Shown piece by piece: positions 41,707-50,260 of a stretch of DNA of 64,000 bases. Origin of the DNA: DATAXP01 sp036272935 (lineage in GTDB: Bacteria; Planctomycetota; Planctomycetia; Pirellulales; PNKZ01). The DNA lies in contig DATAXP010000110.1 of NCBI GenBank assembly GCA_036272935.1, positions 1 to 64,000 of the forward strand. The letters are read 5' to 3'. Positions within the stretch are counted from its first letter, which is position 1. Every line of letters begins with the position of its first letter. The position numbers and the translations under genes were made by a program. The notes beneath the pieces were generated by a model, which worked only from the letters and a program-made list of their open reading frames with translations, was not told the origin of the DNA and searched no databases.

Positions 41707-43034
41707 GCGTGCTCACTCTGGGCTGCGCGCACGGTGGTCGCCGCCCGGCCACCAGCACGTGGATAGACATTCAACTGGTAGGCGCGTTCAAATTCGCGAC
41801 CCGAGCGCAGCCGGCCCTCGACAATCAACTTCCAGACGATGTGATTACAACTCCCCGAAAATGAGTGCATCGCCGTCGACGGCAGCTCGAATGAAAAAAG
41901 AGCCGTGTGCGCCTCGCCAGTTTCCGACTCGATTTTTTCGGCGCAGTACAGAACCTGTTCCACAACGCGCTGCCGGGCCGTTCGCAGGTTCGTCCCTTGC
42001 AGGTAGCGCACCTCTTCGTCGCACACCAGCAGTATGCGGCACCGCTCGATCGGCGCTCGGCACTGCTGCGAGAGGAATAGCTTGTATCGGCCGCCGGGAT
42101 AGAGAGGTTGTTGATCGATCTCGAGAATCCGCGTGCCAACTTCCGCGGCGATCGCAAACTTTCGTAGCGTCCCGACAATCAACACCACGCCGGCCAGCAC
42201 AAACGACGCCAGGATCGTTGTGAGCGCCCAATCGCCACTGCCAGCCAGATGCCGGCGAACGTCGAGCACGACCAGCGCGGCAACCAACACGTTCCAGGCA
42301 ACCGTTGCTGCGAGCATTCCCCACAGCGACCAGCTCGGCGACGCCGGCGGAAGCCGGTAGCGCAGTGTCGTACCGGCGCTGTTCGTCAGGTGCGCGTGGC
42401 CCGGCACATGGGGAAACAGCTCATTGACATCGACAATCGATTCCAACGGATCAAGCTCCGCCGCCTTGCGCGCCCACACGGCACGGCGCTCGGTGCTTTT
42501 CCCCCAGCTTAGGAGCGTCAGCACCAGCCCGGTGCCGCCGATCGCCAGGAACGAAAGCGGAACGACCAGCGCCAGCCAGGCGAACCAATTCTCGCCGCGC
42601 ACCACGATTGCCCGCTCCGGGTTTTGCGGATCGTACCAGCAGGTGCGTCGCTCGCCTGGTTTGAATGCGGCGATCGCCTGGCGACACCATGCTTCGTCGT
42701 GGATAAACATGGCGACGTTGTCGTACGTCCAGATGCGATGGTCGACACCATCGATCATGTAGGCAATCCGCACCTCCGGTCGATAGACGACGCGCCCTCG
42801 ACCGGCGCTTTCTGCGACTCGCGTGTCGAGCACCGTACACTCGGTCGGCTCGAACGAGTAGTTGGCGCGCCAGTTGGGAACGGTCAACTGGCTGAGAATG
42901 ACGGCCAACGACACGCAACCCAGCACCAAGAACACGACGAAGAACACGCCCAGGCTCGCCCCGCCAAGCTTGTCGGAGCGCATATTGCGGCTGCCGCGCT
43001 TCTTGCCGAAGAATCGTTTGACGACCTGGGTCAC
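41703..43034 (-). CDS. DUF3592-type membrane protein with arrestin-like C-terminal domain, first gene of an overlapping cassette
   Basis: 443 aa. TM1 (about 27-49) is followed by an extracytoplasmic DUF3592-like domain: ECTVLDTRVAES, VVYRPEVRIAYMIDGVDHRI and RRTCWYDPQNPERAIVVRGE, the last being the classic DUF3592 close. Further helices lie at about 155-178, 240-262 and 272-294. Residues 300-443 are a beta-sandwich with GTRILEIDQQPLYPGGRYKL and NHIVWKLIVEGRLRSGREFE, resembling an arrestin C-domain. The GTG start (43034) follows AAAGG with 6 nt spacing; the frame is open upstream into the divergent PQQ gene. The ATG at 42983 lacks a ribosome site. Confidence 0.78.
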   Translation of the reverse strand: MTQVVKRFFGKKRGSRNMRSDKLGGASLGVFFVVFLVLGCVSLAVILSQLTVPNWRANYSFEPTECTVLDTRVAESAGRGRVVYRPEVRIAYMIDGVDHRIWTYDNVAMFIHDEAWCRQAIAAFKPGERRTCWYDPQNPERAIVVRGENWFAWLALVVPLSFLAIGGTGLVLTLLSWGKSTERRAVWARKAAELDPLESIVDVNELFPHVPGHAHLTNSAGTTLRYRLPPASPSWSLWGMLAATVAWNVLVAALVVLDVRRHLAGSGDWALTTILASFVLAGVVLIVGTLRKFAIAAEVGTRILEIDQQPLYPGGRYKLFLSQQCRAPIERCRILLVCDEEVRYLQGTNLRTARQRVVEQVLYCAEKIESETGEAHTALFSFELPSTAMHSFSGSCNHIVWKLIVEGRLRSGREFERAYQLNVYPRAGGRAATTVRAAQSEHA

Positions 43035-43072
43035 GGGGAACCTTTGCGAGTCGAAGGATTTCGCCGCTCGAT

Positions 43073-43078
43073 TATAAT
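43073..43078 (+). promoter_or_regulatory. -10 box directly upstream of the second PQQ propeller gene (leaderless candidate)
   Basis: Perfect TATAAT, then GCAAAGC (7 nt) and ATG at 43086. An earlier in-frame ATG (43077) overlaps the box itself. No Shine-Dalgarno and no good -35. Confidence 0.55.
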
Positions 43079-43085
43079 GCAAAGC

Positions 43086-44405
43086 ATGCGCATCGCCTCC
43101 TGGCTCCTGTTTCTCATCATCATCGTTGCGCGGACGGTCCGGGCCGAGGAACAATCCGACGAGTGGCCGTGTTGGCGTGGGCTGTCGGGGCAAGGAGTCG
43201 CGCTGGCGACGAAACTTCCTGACCCGTGGCCCGAGACATGTCCACCGCCGCGCTGGGAGGCGAAGATCGGTATCGGCTGGTCGAGCCCCGTCGTCGCCGC
43301 GGGGCGTCTCGTCGTCAGCGATCGGCAAGGCGACCGCGAACGTGTGCTCGCCTTCGATGCCGAAAATGGCCGGGAACTCTGGGTTCGCGAGCACCCGATC
43401 GATTTCGAAACGCATGCCGTCGGCCGTCGTCACGGAAACGGTCCTAAGGCCACCGCGGTGCTCGACGCCGAGCGCGTGTACTGCCTGGGCATTGCCGGTT
43501 GGTTGGAATGTCTCGATGCCCGCGACGGACACACGATCTGGCAGGTCAGCCTACCGGCGGAGTTCGGCACGCATCAGCCGCTGCCGGGCGATCGCGCGGT
43601 GGTCGAGGCGGATGAAGACGTGCTTGTGCCCATCGGCCACGGCCAAGGGGCGACCGTGCCGCTGTTCGGCTACACCGGTTCGCCGCGGCTGGAGGGGGAC
43701 CGCTTGATTTGCTCGGTCGGCGGCGAGCGCGGCGCGACGATCATCGCCTTCGACAAGCGCACCGGTAAGCCGGTGTGGCAAGCGCTGCACGAGCACGTTT
43801 CGTACTCATCGCCGGTGGTGGCCGAGATCGACGGCATGCGGCAGATCGTGGTGATGACCGGGCCGCACGTCGTCGGGCTCGATCCTGCCGACGGTCGGCT
43901 CCTGTGGAGCCATCCGTTTCAACTCATCTACGACGAGAGCATCAGCACACCGGTGATAGCCAACGATGTGGTGGTGGTCGGCGGCACGGGCAAGCCGCTC
44001 ACGGCGCTGCGGATCGAGCGCTCGGGCAACGAATGGTCGTGCCGCCTGGCGTGGGAGAACTTCGACCTGACGAGTTACCTGTCGAGCATGGTCGTGCGCG
44101 ATCGTCTGGTGTACGGCATGAGCGACGGTGGCGAGTTCTGCTGCGTCGATCTGCGCGACGGCAGCACAGTCTGGTCTGGCGGCTCGCATGGGTATTACTC
44201 GACACCGGTTTTGGCCGGCGAGCGCATCCTGGCACTCAACGAGCGCGGCTGGCTGCTGGTGCTGACGGCGCAGCGCTCAGGCTATCGCGAACTGGGGCGC
44301 AGCCGATTGGCCGAGGTGGCCACCTGGACGAGCCCGGCAGTCGTCGGCTCGCGGCTCTACCTGCGCGGCGACGGGCTCGTGCGCTGCTTCGACTTTAGCC
44401 AGTGA
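43086..44405 (+). CDS. secreted PQQ-type beta-propeller protein, paralogue
   Basis: 439 aa. Signal peptide of about 20 residues (MRIASWLLFLIIIVARTVRA), then EWPCWRGLSGQGVALATKLP, the same family opening as the protein at 22858, with a Cys in place of Gln. Blades contain VLAFDAENGRELWVREHP, LECLDARDGHTIWQVSLP, IIAFDKRTGKPVWQALHE and VGLDPADGRLLWSHPF. No PQQ-binding or haem residues evident. It is transcribed divergently from the DUF3592 cassette, sharing a 51-bp gap that holds a consensus -10 box. Likely periplasmic; function unknown. Confidence 0.9.
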   Translation: MRIASWLLFLIIIVARTVRAEEQSDEWPCWRGLSGQGVALATKLPDPWPETCPPPRWEAKIGIGWSSPVVAAGRLVVSDRQGDRERVLAFDAENGRELWVREHPIDFETHAVGRRHGNGPKATAVLDAERVYCLGIAGWLECLDARDGHTIWQVSLPAEFGTHQPLPGDRAVVEADEDVLVPIGHGQGATVPLFGYTGSPRLEGDRLICSVGGERGATIIAFDKRTGKPVWQALHEHVSYSSPVVAEIDGMRQIVVMTGPHVVGLDPADGRLLWSHPFQLIYDESISTPVIANDVVVVGGTGKPLTALRIERSGNEWSCRLAWENFDLTSYLSSMVVRDRLVYGMSDGGEFCCVDLRDGSTVWSGGSHGYYSTPVLAGERILALNERGWLLVLTAQRSGYRELGRSRLAEVATWTSPAVVGSRLYLRGDGLVRCFDFSQ

Positions 44406-44619
44406 TAAAACTCGTGCAGCCTCGTTGATTTTCCGCGCGCCGCGATTCGTTTCATTGGGGATAGACACTCCCCCACTACCTGTCCTCGCTGCAACCTCAA
44501 TCGCCACTCGCACTAACGGCTGGCCTACAAAATACGTTGAAAACCGTGGTGATTCTTCTATTGTGGGCGACGATCTGCTGAAGCGCACGGAGCTGATTCG
44601 AGAACCGCGTTGTCGGCTC

Positions 44620-45486
44620 TCATTCGAACATCAATGCGCGGCGCGTGGCGGCTGCCTGTGCCTGCTGAGCGGTCCCTGACGACACGCGGTACGATTCCGC
44701 CACACGGTACGCCGCCTGCCGGGCGGCGACATCGCCGGAGCGGTGCAGGCCGACGGTCAGCGAGGTAGCTCCCGCGAGTTCCTCCTGCTTCACGAATAGC
44801 ACCTTGCCGTAGCCGCGTGCTTCGCAGCGCAGCTTCACGCGATCGAATCGCCAATCGGCCGGCGCGGCGAACGTCACGCGGAACGAGTGTGCCCCTTGCA
44901 GCGAGTCCTGCGTCGATGGGTGCAGCTTGAAGAACACGCCCGAGCCGTTGCCGGTCGTGCCACTGGCGACGATCAGCTTCTTGGGCGGAAGCTTGTGATA
45001 GGTTTCGTCGGTGCCGGTGTGCTTTGTCCACTGGGCGGCGGCGCCCGGCGTCCCCTGCACTTGCACTGGGCCGGACGTGACGGTCGCATGCGGACCGAAC
45101 TCAATCATCGTGGTTCGCTCGGTCGTCTCTTTGCGCTCGATGGGACCGGTGATGTCGCTGGCCAGCTCGTTGCGCGGGAAGAAGTCGACCACGCGCAGGC
45201 GCCGCTCCGGGCTGCTGATGAACAGCAGCATTTCTTTCAGGTCGTCCTCGCTGCCGGCGGTCAGCAGCATCGAAACGTTAAACTGCGCCTCGTACAGCCG
45301 TTCGTTCGGGCTGAGCCGGTAGGCCGACGGCGGCGTGACATCGCGGCATTCGACCACCGTCGCCGTGTCGAATTGCACGCGCGGTGCTGCCGCCGCGGCG
45401 CGATCAACGCTGCCGAACGTGCTGCTTGCAACGATCACCGCGGTCGCCAAGATCGATCGGACAGGTGACGCAAAGAATGCGGCCAT
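44620..45486 (-). CDS. secreted protein of unknown function
   Basis: 288 aa. A signal peptide (VRSILATAVIVASSTFGSVD, cleavage near RAAAA) precedes a beta-rich domain with DTATVVECRDVTPPSAYRLS, YEAQFNVSMLLTAGSEDDLK, RLRVVDFFPRNELASDITGP, KKLIVASGTTGNGSGVFFKL and RFDRVKLRCEARGYGKVLFV. The last part is helical (QAAYRVAESYRVSSGTAQQA). I recognise no domain; it appears to be a lineage-specific periplasmic protein. The ATG was chosen over an upstream TTG; GGGGGA lies about 8 nt before it. Flanked by unrelated genes; the 214 bp after its stop hold nothing recognisable. Confidence 0.75.
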   Translation of the reverse strand: MAAFFASPVRSILATAVIVASSTFGSVDRAAAAAPRVQFDTATVVECRDVTPPSAYRLSPNERLYEAQFNVSMLLTAGSEDDLKEMLLFISSPERRLRVVDFFPRNELASDITGPIERKETTERTTMIEFGPHATVTSGPVQVQGTPGAAAQWTKHTGTDETYHKLPPKKLIVASGTTGNGSGVFFKLHPSTQDSLQGAHSFRVTFAAPADWRFDRVKLRCEARGYGKVLFVKQEELAGATSLTVGLHRSGDVAARQAAYRVAESYRVSSGTAQQAQAAATRRALMFE

Positions 45487-45648
45487 CCGTGTTTCCCCCA
45501 ATTGCCAGGTGCGAGAACTTGCTGCTTCGGAGAGCGGGCATGTCCAGCCCTTGCAGCGGCCCGGCCATGGGCTTGATCGCTGTTACTTACGCCGGTCGGG
45601 CGACGATGGATCGCGCGAAAATGTTTTTCGCCTGCTAGCAAGAACCGT

Positions 45649-46134
45649 TCAGACACCGGTGGCGTAGCGTTCGGCGTATTCCAGAATCCACAGATCGATC
45701 AACTCGCGGAACGTTGCCTGATCGACCTCGGCCAGTCGTTGATAGTGCGAACGGTTGAACAACTCCTTGTTGCGGATCGTCGCCTTGCCCAGCAATTCCA
45801 ACACTTGGGCCGAGCTGAACGGACGGATGCTCATTTCCAGCCGGCTGTAAAAGTTTCGCCGCTGGCCGTCGCCACCGAGGACCAGGTCATCTCGACTGAC
45901 GGCCGCGCCCCAGCCGCGGTCGCCGACGACTGTTTCGAACCGAAAGCCGGGAAAATGATCGGGGAGCCGGCCGACGCACTGCTCGATGTGCTCCGAGAGC
46001 TCGAGCCGCAGTTGCGTGTGCAACCGCTTCAGCTCTTCTTCGCTGATCGCTTGCCGCGCCGCCTCGCGCGCCCGCACTTCGCCTGAGCGCTGACCGCGCT
46101 CGACCGCCTTCTCCAAGCGCTTCTGAAAGTCCAT
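45649..46134 (-). CDS. conserved-looking cytoplasmic protein of unknown function
   Basis: 161 aa. An N-terminal basic helix (MDFQKRLEKAVERGQRSGEV) and coiled-coil-like segment (EEELKRLHTQLRLELSEHIE) are followed by an alpha/beta domain with FETVVGDRGWGAAVSRDDLV, NFYSRLEMSIRPFSSAQVLE and LLGKATIRNKELFNRSHYQR. No signal or membrane segment. GAGG 9 nt upstream supports the ATG. The start is 28 nt after the tex stop codon, so it is most likely translated from the tex transcript. No family name can be given. Confidence 0.75.
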   Translation of the reverse strand: MDFQKRLEKAVERGQRSGEVRAREAARQAISEEELKRLHTQLRLELSEHIEQCVGRLPDHFPGFRFETVVGDRGWGAAVSRDDLVLGGDGQRRNFYSRLEMSIRPFSSAQVLELLGKATIRNKELFNRSHYQRLAEVDQATFRELIDLWILEYAERYATGV

Positions 46135-46162
46135 GACCGGCAACCTCGGCGATCGCGCCGCC

Positions 46163-48973
46163 TCAAGAGGGCTTCGAAGGTTCGCCGTCGGCCGGCTTGT
46201 CGTGCGTGATTTTCCAGAACTGCTGCAAGTCACCAAAGGTTCGCAGCGGCGCTTTGCCTTCGCGCATCTCCTTACTCAACGGCACCACCGGCTTCGGCTT
46301 CGCATGCGGTTTCGGCCGCGCCGGCGGCGGCCCTTGCGACTTGACAAAGTGCGGTTTGCCGCCGCCCTGCTTAGCATGCTGGGGTCGTTGCTGCGGCGGA
46401 CGCCCGGGGCGCGGTGGCCGCGATTGACCCTGCGGCGGCGCCTGCCCGTCGGCCGTGGGCTGACTTGGCTTGCCTCTTCGCGGCGGTGGCACCGCGCGCC
46501 GCTGCGCGGGATCGATCATCGTCAACGAAACACGGCGCCGCTGCTTGTCGACTTCCAACACCCACACCTTCACGATGTCGCCGACGCTCACTACCTCGTG
46601 CGGATCCTGCACATACCGATCGGCCAACTGGCTGATGTGCACCAGGCCGCTGTCCTTCAGGCCAATATCAATGAACGCGCCAAAATCGACCACGTTCAAC
46701 ACCGTGCCGGCCAGCTCCATGCCCGCAGCCAGATCGTCGATCTTGAGCACGCCCTTCTTGAAGATCGGCGGCGGCAGCGATTCGCGCGGATCGCGCCCAG
46801 GGCGCGCCAACTGCGCCACAATGTCGCGCAGCGTCAACGCGCCCAGCTTCAACTCTTCGAGCAACGGATCGATTTGCAATTCCGCGGTCCGTTGACCCAA
46901 CTGCGCAGCGCGCTCCTTGTCGAGCAGGTCGGCCGGCGTCGCTCCCAGCCGGGCAAGCACCTGCTCGGCAGCAGGATAACTTTCTGGATGAATCCAGGTG
47001 ACATCCAAAGGATTTTCGCCGCCAACGATCTTCAAGAACCCGGCGGCCTGCACGTACGTTCCTTCGCCGAAGCCGCTCACCTGCTTCAGTTGTTCGCGGC
47101 TTTTGAACGGTCCGTTGGCCGCGCGATGATCGTAAACGCGCTGGGCAGTGAGCTGGTTCATCCCCGCCACGTGCCGCAGCAGGGCGGGGCTGGCGGTGTT
47201 CAAATCGACGCCCACGTAGTTCACACAGCTTTCGACCACGGCATCGAGCGAATCGCGCAGGTGCTTGGCCTTCACGTCGTGCTGATACATGCCGACGCCG
47301 ATGTTCGCCGCGTCGATCTTCACCAGCTCGCTGAGCGGGTCCTGCAACCGCCGGCCGATCGATATCGCGCCGCGGAGCGTGGCGTCGTAGTGCGGAAACT
47401 CGACGCGGCTCAACGGGCTGGTGGAATAGACGCTCGCGCCGGCCTCGTTGACGATCACGTACGACACGCCAGCGTCGGCCAGCTCGGCGGCGAGCAAGTC
47501 GCTGACGAAGCGTTCCGTCTCGCGGCAGGCGGTGCCGTTGCCGATCACGATCACGCCAAGTTGATGCTGCTTCACCAGCTCGACGACTTTCGCCTTCGCC
47601 TCGGCGCGGCGTTCTTCTTTCCCGATGAGATGAATCAGCGCGTGGTCCAGCAAGTTGCCGAATTCATCGAGCGCCACCAGCTTGCAGCCGCTCTTGTAGC
47701 CGGGATCGACCGCCAGCAAGCGCCGATCGCGCACCGGTGGCTGCAACAGGAGATTGCGCAGGTTGCGGGCGAACACTTCGACGGCATGCGTCTCGGCATC
47801 GTCGGTCAGCTCGCGGCGGATTTCGCGCTCGAGGCTCGGCAACACCAGCCGCGCCAACGCATCGCGGCCGCAGCCGCGCAGGAAATCGGCATGCGGATGT
47901 CCGGAGGGCACCACCAGCTCGTCGACCGTCTGGTGCATTGCCTCCAGATCGCACTCCACGCGCACGCGCAGTGCCCGGGCACGCTCGCCACGATTGATCG
48001 CCAGCACCCGGTGCGGCGGAATCTTGCCGAGCGCTTCGCTGTACTGGAAATAATCGCGGAACGCTCGCTGATCTTTCAGCTCTTTTTCTTTCCGCTTGTC
48101 CTTTTTACGGTCGGCCTTTTTCGCGGCGCGCCGATCGCGCGACGGCGGTTCCGTAGTTTCGCCGGTCGGCTGCGTCTGGACCTGTCCGTTCGTGCTGCCG
48201 CTCTCCGAAACTGGTTCGGGCGCCGCCTCGGATTGCGTCGGAGAATCGGTAGGCCCAACGGTCGCCGGCGGTGCCATCTCTGTTTCTTGCGCCGTTTCGT
48301 GCGTCGCAACCACCGGTGCCGCCTCGGCCGCCGCTTCCGGTTCCTTTTTCACTTCCGGCTCGACGGCCGACGAAACAATCTTTCCCGTCCGTTCGAGAAT
48401 CGCCCGCAGCTTGCCGCGCAGGTCGGCGCGTTCGGCGAACATTTCGGCCAGGATGTGACCCGCTCCCAGCAATGCGTCGGCCGGGGTGGTGACTTGCTTG
48501 TCGGGCGGCGCCGTGGCCACGTTCACAAAGTCGGCGGCCCTGGCATCGAGATCGGCGCATGCCGCGTCACCGGCGAGAATCTCGAGCGCCAACGGCTCGA
48601 GTCCCCGGGCCCGCGCGCTGGTCGCGAGCGTCTGCTTCTTCGGCTTATAGGGAAGATAAAGGTCTTCCAGCCGCTTGGTGGTGTCGGCTGCTTCGATCGC
48701 CGCGGCGAGCGCCGGCGTGAGTTTCCCTTGCGACTCGATCGATCGCAGGATGGTATGCTTGCGCTCGGCCAACAATCGCTGACGAAGCACGCGCTCCTGG
48801 ATGCTGCGGATTTGCTCTTCGTCGAGCCCCCCGGTCTGGTCCTTGCGGTAGCGCGTGATGAACGGAACGGTGTTCCCTTCATCAAGCAGCGCGACCACCG
48901 CCGAAACGCGATTTTGTTGCAGCCCCAAACTTTGCGAGACCTGAGCGAGGTCGATCGCCGGCGGAGATGGCAT
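46163..48973 (-). CDS. tex: Tex-family S1 RNA-binding transcription accessory protein with a large insertion
   Basis: 936 aa versus about 770 in E. coli/Pseudomonas Tex. N-terminal helical region (NRVSAVVALLDEGNTVPFIT, RLEDLYLPYKPKKQTLATSA), YqgF/RNase H-like domain (LAVDPGYKSGCKLVALDEFG, GNGTACRETERFV), helix-hairpin-helix part (HVAGMNQLTAQRVYD) and S1 domain at about 744-818 (GAFIDIGLKDSGLVHISQLA). An unusual segment at about 205-300 starts acidic/Ala/Pro/Thr-rich and ends strongly basic (RDRRAAKKADRKKDKRKEKE). A Pro/Gln/Lys-rich tail follows S1. Tex binds nucleic acids and influences transcription and stress fitness. Start at MPSPPAIDLA fits the family; an upstream in-frame start does not. 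Confidence 0.95.
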   Translation of the reverse strand: MPSPPAIDLAQVSQSLGLQQNRVSAVVALLDEGNTVPFITRYRKDQTGGLDEEQIRSIQERVLRQRLLAERKHTILRSIESQGKLTPALAAAIEAADTTKRLEDLYLPYKPKKQTLATSARARGLEPLALEILAGDAACADLDARAADFVNVATAPPDKQVTTPADALLGAGHILAEMFAERADLRGKLRAILERTGKIVSSAVEPEVKKEPEAAAEAAPVVATHETAQETEMAPPATVGPTDSPTQSEAAPEPVSESGSTNGQVQTQPTGETTEPPSRDRRAAKKADRKKDKRKEKELKDQRAFRDYFQYSEALGKIPPHRVLAINRGERARALRVRVECDLEAMHQTVDELVVPSGHPHADFLRGCGRDALARLVLPSLEREIRRELTDDAETHAVEVFARNLRNLLLQPPVRDRRLLAVDPGYKSGCKLVALDEFGNLLDHALIHLIGKEERRAEAKAKVVELVKQHQLGVIVIGNGTACRETERFVSDLLAAELADAGVSYVIVNEAGASVYSTSPLSRVEFPHYDATLRGAISIGRRLQDPLSELVKIDAANIGVGMYQHDVKAKHLRDSLDAVVESCVNYVGVDLNTASPALLRHVAGMNQLTAQRVYDHRAANGPFKSREQLKQVSGFGEGTYVQAAGFLKIVGGENPLDVTWIHPESYPAAEQVLARLGATPADLLDKERAAQLGQRTAELQIDPLLEELKLGALTLRDIVAQLARPGRDPRESLPPPIFKKGVLKIDDLAAGMELAGTVLNVVDFGAFIDIGLKDSGLVHISQLADRYVQDPHEVVSVGDIVKVWVLEVDKQRRRVSLTMIDPAQRRAVPPPRRGKPSQPTADGQAPPQGQSRPPRPGRPPQQRPQHAKQGGGKPHFVKSQGPPPARPKPHAKPKPVVPLSKEMREGKAPLRTFGDLQQFWKITHDKPADGEPSKPS

Positions 48974-49126
48974 ACCAAAAGAATCCGAAAGTCGGTCGCC
49001 GCAATGCCCCAACAGCACTGGCTGAAACGATTTGGCAATCTAGCCAACGAGCGCACGCGATGTCAAGCGCGCTTGCGTGCTTCGATGCTTTCGAGCAACA
49101 GCTCCGATGGACGTGATCGTTCAACT

Positions 49127-50161
49127 TCACTCGCGCCGGCCCACGGCGCGCAGCGCAATGCGCCACAGCCCTTGATCGACCGTGATGTAAAGCATGCCGC
49201 GTTCCGCGCCGCGACCGAACTCGACGTTGCTCGGCAAGCCGACGGCATTGGCGGCCTGTTGGTTCGCTGGTCCGGTGGGGATAAATGCGACCTCGTGGCT
49301 GTCGACCGGATCGAGCACCATTACGCCGGGACGCTGCGGGGTGCGCACCGCGAGATACAGCCGTCCCCTGCTGTCGACCGTCATGCCGTCGCAGCCGGGC
49401 TCGATGCCAAAGTCGATCAGCGAGCGCGGCTCGTCGATCACCCGCCCGTGGACGTCCAATGTCAAGGCGAACACCTTCATCGGCCCCGGCGCGGACGGCG
49501 GAGCGTTGGGTTCGATGCGCTCGCTGCCGTTGTCGGTGTCGGCGACGTACAGCGTGCGCTCGTCGGGCGAGAGCACCAGCCCGTTCGGCTTACTCAAGGC
49601 GTGCGTCAACTCGCTGACGCTGCCGTCGGAATCGACGCGGTACACGGCGCGGTGCTCCAGCTCGCGCTGCTCGGGGCCGACGTACTTTGGATCGGTGACA
49701 TAAATCCGTCCGCGGCGGTCGATGCACAGATCGTTCGGGGCGTTGAAGCGCTTGCCGTGGTACCGATCGACGATCACCGACCGCTTGCCAGAGCGCACGT
49801 CCCAGCGCGCCAGACAACGGCCGCCGCCATCGGCCCCTTCGCAGGCGATCAATGTGCCGTCGTCGGCAAACGCCAGGCCGTTCGACTTGTGGCTGTCGTC
49901 GGTGAAGACGGTCGTGCGCATCCTCTGCGGGTCGAAGCGCAGGATCATGCCACGGTCGGCCCCCATCGGAATGTCGGAGAAATAAATCGTTCCGTCGATC
50001 GCCGCCGCGGGGCCTTCGCTGAGTCCGCCGTGGATCGGAGCACTGCGTGCGAAGACCTGCTCCAGCCGCGACGCGGCCGAAACCACCTCGTCGCCTTGCG
50101 GCGGGGGAATCGACGGCGGCGCGGTGAGGACAAGTGCGACCATCAAAACCGAATGAACCAT
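49127..50161 (-). CDS. secreted SMP-30/gluconolactonase-family lactonase
   Basis: 344 aa. A short hydrophobic N-terminus (HSVLMVALVLTAPPS) suggests export. Six-bladed propeller with metal-site residues Glu49 in LSEGPAAAIDGTIYFSD, Asn in RFNAPNDLCIDRRGRIY, and Asp in GCDGMTVDSRGRLY, plus SKPNGLVLSPDERTLYVADT. These four positions are the SMP-30/gluconolactonase calcium or zinc ligands. It probably opens sugar lactones such as gluconolactone in the periplasm. Monocistronic; the gap upstream to the alpha/beta hydrolase gene is a palindromic repeat. Start codon ATG; no strong ribosome site (AAGGAGTA lies 4 nt upstream and is good). Confidence 0.88.
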   Translation of the reverse strand: MVHSVLMVALVLTAPPSIPPPQGDEVVSAASRLEQVFARSAPIHGGLSEGPAAAIDGTIYFSDIPMGADRGMILRFDPQRMRTTVFTDDSHKSNGLAFADDGTLIACEGADGGGRCLARWDVRSGKRSVIVDRYHGKRFNAPNDLCIDRRGRIYVTDPKYVGPEQRELEHRAVYRVDSDGSVSELTHALSKPNGLVLSPDERTLYVADTDNGSERIEPNAPPSAPGPMKVFALTLDVHGRVIDEPRSLIDFGIEPGCDGMTVDSRGRLYLAVRTPQRPGVMVLDPVDSHEVAFIPTGPANQQAANAVGLPSNVEFGRGAERGMLYITVDQGLWRIALRAVGRRE

Positions 50162-50176
50162 CGCCGCTACTCCTTA

Positions 50177-50259
50177 GGCGAGCGGGGCCAGTAATGGCCC
50201 CGGTAACGCAACAGCTGCCCACGGCGAAATTACCGGGGCGTTCACACGCCCCGCTCGCC
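50177..50259. repeat. palindromic repeat, GGCGAGCGGGGC family
   Basis: Left arm GGCGAGCGGGGCCAGTAATG then GCCCCGGTAA; right arm is the complement of GGCGAGCGGGGCGTGTGAAC then GCCCCGGTAA. Each arm contains its own GGGGC/GCCCC hairpin, so the whole can form a branched structure. Occupies the entire gap between the SMP-30 start and the stop of the hydrolase gene upstream. Confidence 0.8.
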
Positions 50260-50260
50260 T

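Noticed and set aside
43035..43532. Extended N-terminus (166 residues) for the DUF3592 membrane protein
   Set aside because: It would lie antisense inside the divergent PQQ propeller gene and has a shadow-like composition.
46133..50194. A 1353-codon open frame on the plus strand antisense to tex and the SMP-30 gene
   Set aside because: It runs opposite two well-supported genes, is Arg/His/Gln-rich without domains, and is the usual antisense frame produced by high third-position GC.
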